NCBI GenBank assembly: GCA_030642545.1
Contig: DAOWNP010000127.1
Location: 1 to 7,013 of the forward strand
From: Desulfobacteraceae bacterium
Lineage (GTDB): Bacteria > Desulfobacterota > Desulfobacteria > Desulfobacterales > DAOWNP01
DNA: 7,013 nucleotides
Reading direction: 5' to 3'
The stretch's first letter is position 1. Each line of letters opens with the position of its first letter. The position numbers were made by a program, and so were the translations under genes. The notes below the pieces were generated by a model, which was not told the origin of the DNA, searched no databases, and worked only from the letters and a program-made list of their open reading frames with translations. Below, one piece after another: positions 6,164-7,013 of this stretch.

Positions 6164-6457
6164 TTACAAAGTGTCTTTATTAAACTCTTTTAAATATCTG
6201 TTTTTAAAACGAAGGATAATTCGTTTTGTAATTCTTACGGAAACTGAACTTAGAACAAAAACACTTAATATTATAATAGTTACAGGCACCCATATATAAT
6301 TGATGTATATAGTGTTATTTAATGCAATCGAAACTCCAACCAGGGAAAATCCAATAACAAAGATTGTAAAAATTATTATTATATAACATAACAAATTTGC
6401 ATCGTACCATGGAATTATTACTTTTTTTGCCTGACCGAACTTCTGTTTATGACCCAT
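6164..6457 (-). CDS. Small two-helix membrane protein of unknown function
   Basis: I do not recognise this 97-aa protein. A basic N-terminus (MGHKQKFGQAKK) leads into VIIPWYDANL, then a strongly hydrophobic helix at about 22-45 (CYIIIIFTIFVIGFSLVGVS) and a second at about 54-75. The tail from 75 on is very basic (RITKRIILRFKNRYLKEF). By the positive-inside rule both ends should be cytoplasmic, with a short outside loop NNTIYINY. A weak AAAAGG lies 8 bases before the ATG. It faces fdhD tail to tail with a 52-bp gap holding a hairpin, so it is a separate transcription unit. Nothing in the sequence ties it to formate dehydrogenase. The length, clean hydropathy and terminator support a real gene. 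Confidence 0.75.
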   Translation of the reverse strand: MGHKQKFGQAKKVIIPWYDANLLCYIIIIFTIFVIGFSLVGVSIALNNTIYINYIWVPVTIIILSVFVLSSVSVRITKRIILRFKNRYLKEFNKDTL

Positions 6458-6515
6458 TTTTTATGCCTTTTATTTATTTTTAATCTTGACAAACAGTATG
6501 TGTAATTTTTTCATA

Positions 6516-6544
6516 TATTTATATTCAATATTTAAATATATCAA
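6516..6544 (-). promoter_or_regulatory. Weak candidate promoter of the membrane-protein gene
   Basis: On the minus strand TTGATA (6544-6539) can serve as -35, with TAAATA (6521-6516) 17 bp downstream or TATAAA (6523-6518) at 15 bp as -10. This would give a leader of about 50 nt. The surrounding sequence is almost entirely A/T, so chance matches are likely. Confidence 0.25.
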
Positions 6545-6562
6545 CATATGCGATAAAATTAC

Positions 6563-6590
6563 TTGACATATACAACATGTTGTATATAAT
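6563..6590 (+). promoter_or_regulatory. Consensus sigma70 promoter
   Basis: TTGACA (6563-6568) and TATAAT (6585-6590) both match the consensus hexamers exactly, with 16 bp between them. Transcription should start near 6597, reading to the right, away from the minus-strand membrane-protein gene. No large ORF follows within the window, so the product is either a short RNA or a leader for a gene beyond 7013. Confidence 0.75.
6568..6587. promoter_or_regulatory. Perfect 20-bp palindromic operator inside the promoter
   Basis: ATATACAACATGTTGTATAT is identical to its reverse complement. It begins at the last base of the -35 box and ends inside the -10 box, so a dimeric repressor bound here would block RNA polymerase. 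Unlike the AT-only palindrome near fdhD, its core ACAACATGTTGT contains G/C positions, which makes chance less likely. TetR-, MarR- or LuxR-like regulators bind sites of this kind; which one, if any, cannot be told, as no regulator gene is in view. Confidence 0.65.
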
Positions 6591-6672
6591 TCATTTAAAC
6601 ACCATGCAATCTTTCTTCTTTAGTTTGAATGTTTTGATACTTCTTGATGTACAAACTTTTCAAAGATTTTAC

Positions 6673-6704
6673 AGGTTTTAAAAAAATTTTATTTTGTAAA
6701 ACCT
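6673..6704 (+). repeat. Hairpin AGGTTTTA / TAAAACCT
   Basis: An 8-bp perfect stem (6673-6680 with 6697-6704) around a 16-nt loop of A and T runs. It lies in the middle of the candidate leader. The stem is AT-rich and only moderately stable. No clean T-run follows, so it does not look like a terminator. Confidence 0.45.
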
Positions 6705-6754
6705 ATAATATTTTAGCAGATGATTTTTGGCAAGATTTGTAATATATTTTATGT

Positions 6755-6783
6755 ATTATCTGCATATAGTCAGATAATTTTTT
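6755..6783 (+). terminator. Hairpin with T-run (intrinsic-type terminator)
   Basis: ATTATCTG (6755-6762), an 8-nt loop and CAGATAAT (6771-6778) make a perfect 8-bp stem followed directly by T residues to 6783. The layout is that of a Rho-independent terminator on the plus strand, but the stem has only two G-C pairs and would be weak. A competing pairing with GCAGAT upstream (6716-6721) could stop it forming. Confidence 0.42.
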
Positions 6784-6919
6784 AGGTTATTTGTGGGATT
6801 AATTATAATACTGACCATTTAGATATCAAAGCAAAATGAAGTTGCGACTGATTTATAGAAGCAATCCAAATGGCAGACTATAATATTTGGCCATTAAATG
6901 TCAAAGCTAAAAGCTATTG

Positions 6920-7013
6920 TCGACAGACTGTTACGGAATGAAAATTTCTTTCAAGTTCAAGGCGAAAAATCAATTTAACCACAGGCATACCTCGTTGTAT
7001 TCCGAGGATTAAA
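6920..7013. repeat. Left part of an inverted-repeat element cut by the window edge
   Basis: GGCATAC (6984-6990), loop CTCGTT and GTATTCC (6997-7003) form a stem with one mismatch. The symmetry continues outward, with TTTAACC (6974-6980) on the left and GGATTAAA (7006-7013) on the right. The left arm from about 6920 (a stretch with GTTACGGAATG and CAAGTTCAAGGCG) should therefore have its complement just beyond 7013. Its appearance suggests a dispersed intergenic foldback repeat; I cannot confirm copies elsewhere. Confidence 0.4.

Larger units (their letters stand above)
6597..6783 (+). ncRNA. Candidate small RNA or regulatory leader
   Basis: An inferred transcript of about 187 nt, running from the consensus promoter to a hairpin with a T-run. 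It contains a hairpin at 6673-6704 (AGGTTTTA / TAAAACCT) and, near the end, three alternating complementary segments: CAGAT (6717-6721), ATTATCTG (6755-6762) and CAGATAAT (6771-6778). The middle segment can pair with either neighbour, the layout expected of an antiterminator/terminator switch. There is no known RNA family I recognise. The two small frames in it lack ribosome binding sites. Existence of the RNA is inference from signals only. Confidence 0.35.
6458..7013. other. Gene-free 556-bp region with promoter, hairpins and repeats
   Basis: No frame here is long enough or supported by a ribosome binding site to be called a gene. The longest plus-strand frames behind the consensus promoter are 6604-6681 (25 codons) and 6647-6742 (31 codons). 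The region holds a consensus promoter within a perfect palindrome (6563-6590), hairpins at 6673-6704 and 6755-6783, an imperfect direct repeat (6813-6836 and 6889-6912), and at the edge the start of an inverted repeat from about 6920 on. The best reading is a regulated leader or small RNA, followed by repeat DNA. Confidence 0.55.

Noticed and set aside
6486..6519. Second plus-strand TTGACA at 6486-6491 as a promoter
   Set aside because: No -10 box lies at acceptable spacing; the nearest TATATT would need a 22-bp spacer.
6604..6742. Two short frames (25 and 31 codons) behind the consensus promoter
   Set aside because: Neither ATG has a ribosome binding site; the first is only about 7 nt from the predicted transcript start, and both translations are Phe/Leu-rich as expected of random AT-rich DNA.
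6914..6988. Minus-strand 24-codon frame at the right edge
   Set aside because: It lies inside the inverted-repeat element and has no ribosome binding site; it is best treated as repeat DNA.
1..7013. CRISPR array, tRNA or rRNA genes
   Set aside because: I saw no regularly spaced repeat series and no cloverleaf or rRNA-like sequence on either strand.

Overview
This window looks like chromosomal DNA from a low-GC (about 30% by eye), Gram-negative-type bacterium. The GyrB is the long form, with the extra C-terminal-half insert typical of E. coli-like enzymes. The neighbouring FdhD suggests molybdenum- or tungsten-dependent formate dehydrogenase metabolism. Together with the style of the AT-rich intergenic foldback repeats, this suggests an anaerobe, perhaps a Desulfobacterota (sulfate-reducer type) genome. 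That placement is inference; no marker here proves it.

Layout. Positions 1-594 hold no convincing gene. They contain a roughly 250-bp element with terminal inverted repeats and a strongly palindromic interior (180-431), a MITE or foldback element without its own transposase. A compact minus-strand cluster follows, in transcription order: dnaN (sliding clamp), gyrB (gyrase B subunit, overlapping dnaN by 8 bp) and a nagZ-type GH3 beta-N-acetylhexosaminidase (3 bp after gyrB). A 215-bp AT-rich divergent region separates dnaN from fdhD on the plus strand. Convergent with fdhD is a short minus-strand gene for a two-helix membrane protein that I do not recognise. The last 556 bp (6458-7013) have no convincing ORF but hold the strongest regulatory signals of the window.

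How the genes relate. DnaN and GyrB are replication proteins, made from one tightly coupled cluster without dnaA or recF next to them. NagZ (muropeptide recycling in the cytosol) is appended to the same cluster. FdhD supplies sulfur to the Mo/W-bisPGD cofactor of formate dehydrogenases, but this copy lacks the first cysteine of the usual CxxC motif.

Most worth a second look: (1) a consensus sigma70 promoter whose spacer and -10 box lie inside a perfect 20-bp palindrome (6563-6590), with a possible antiterminator/terminator pair about 120-190 nt downstream; (2) the non-canonical FdhD; (3) GyrB with Thr at the position of E. coli Arg136; (4) the MITE and a second, edge-truncated foldback repeat. 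I did not find a clear new defence system or a large undescribed gene cluster.
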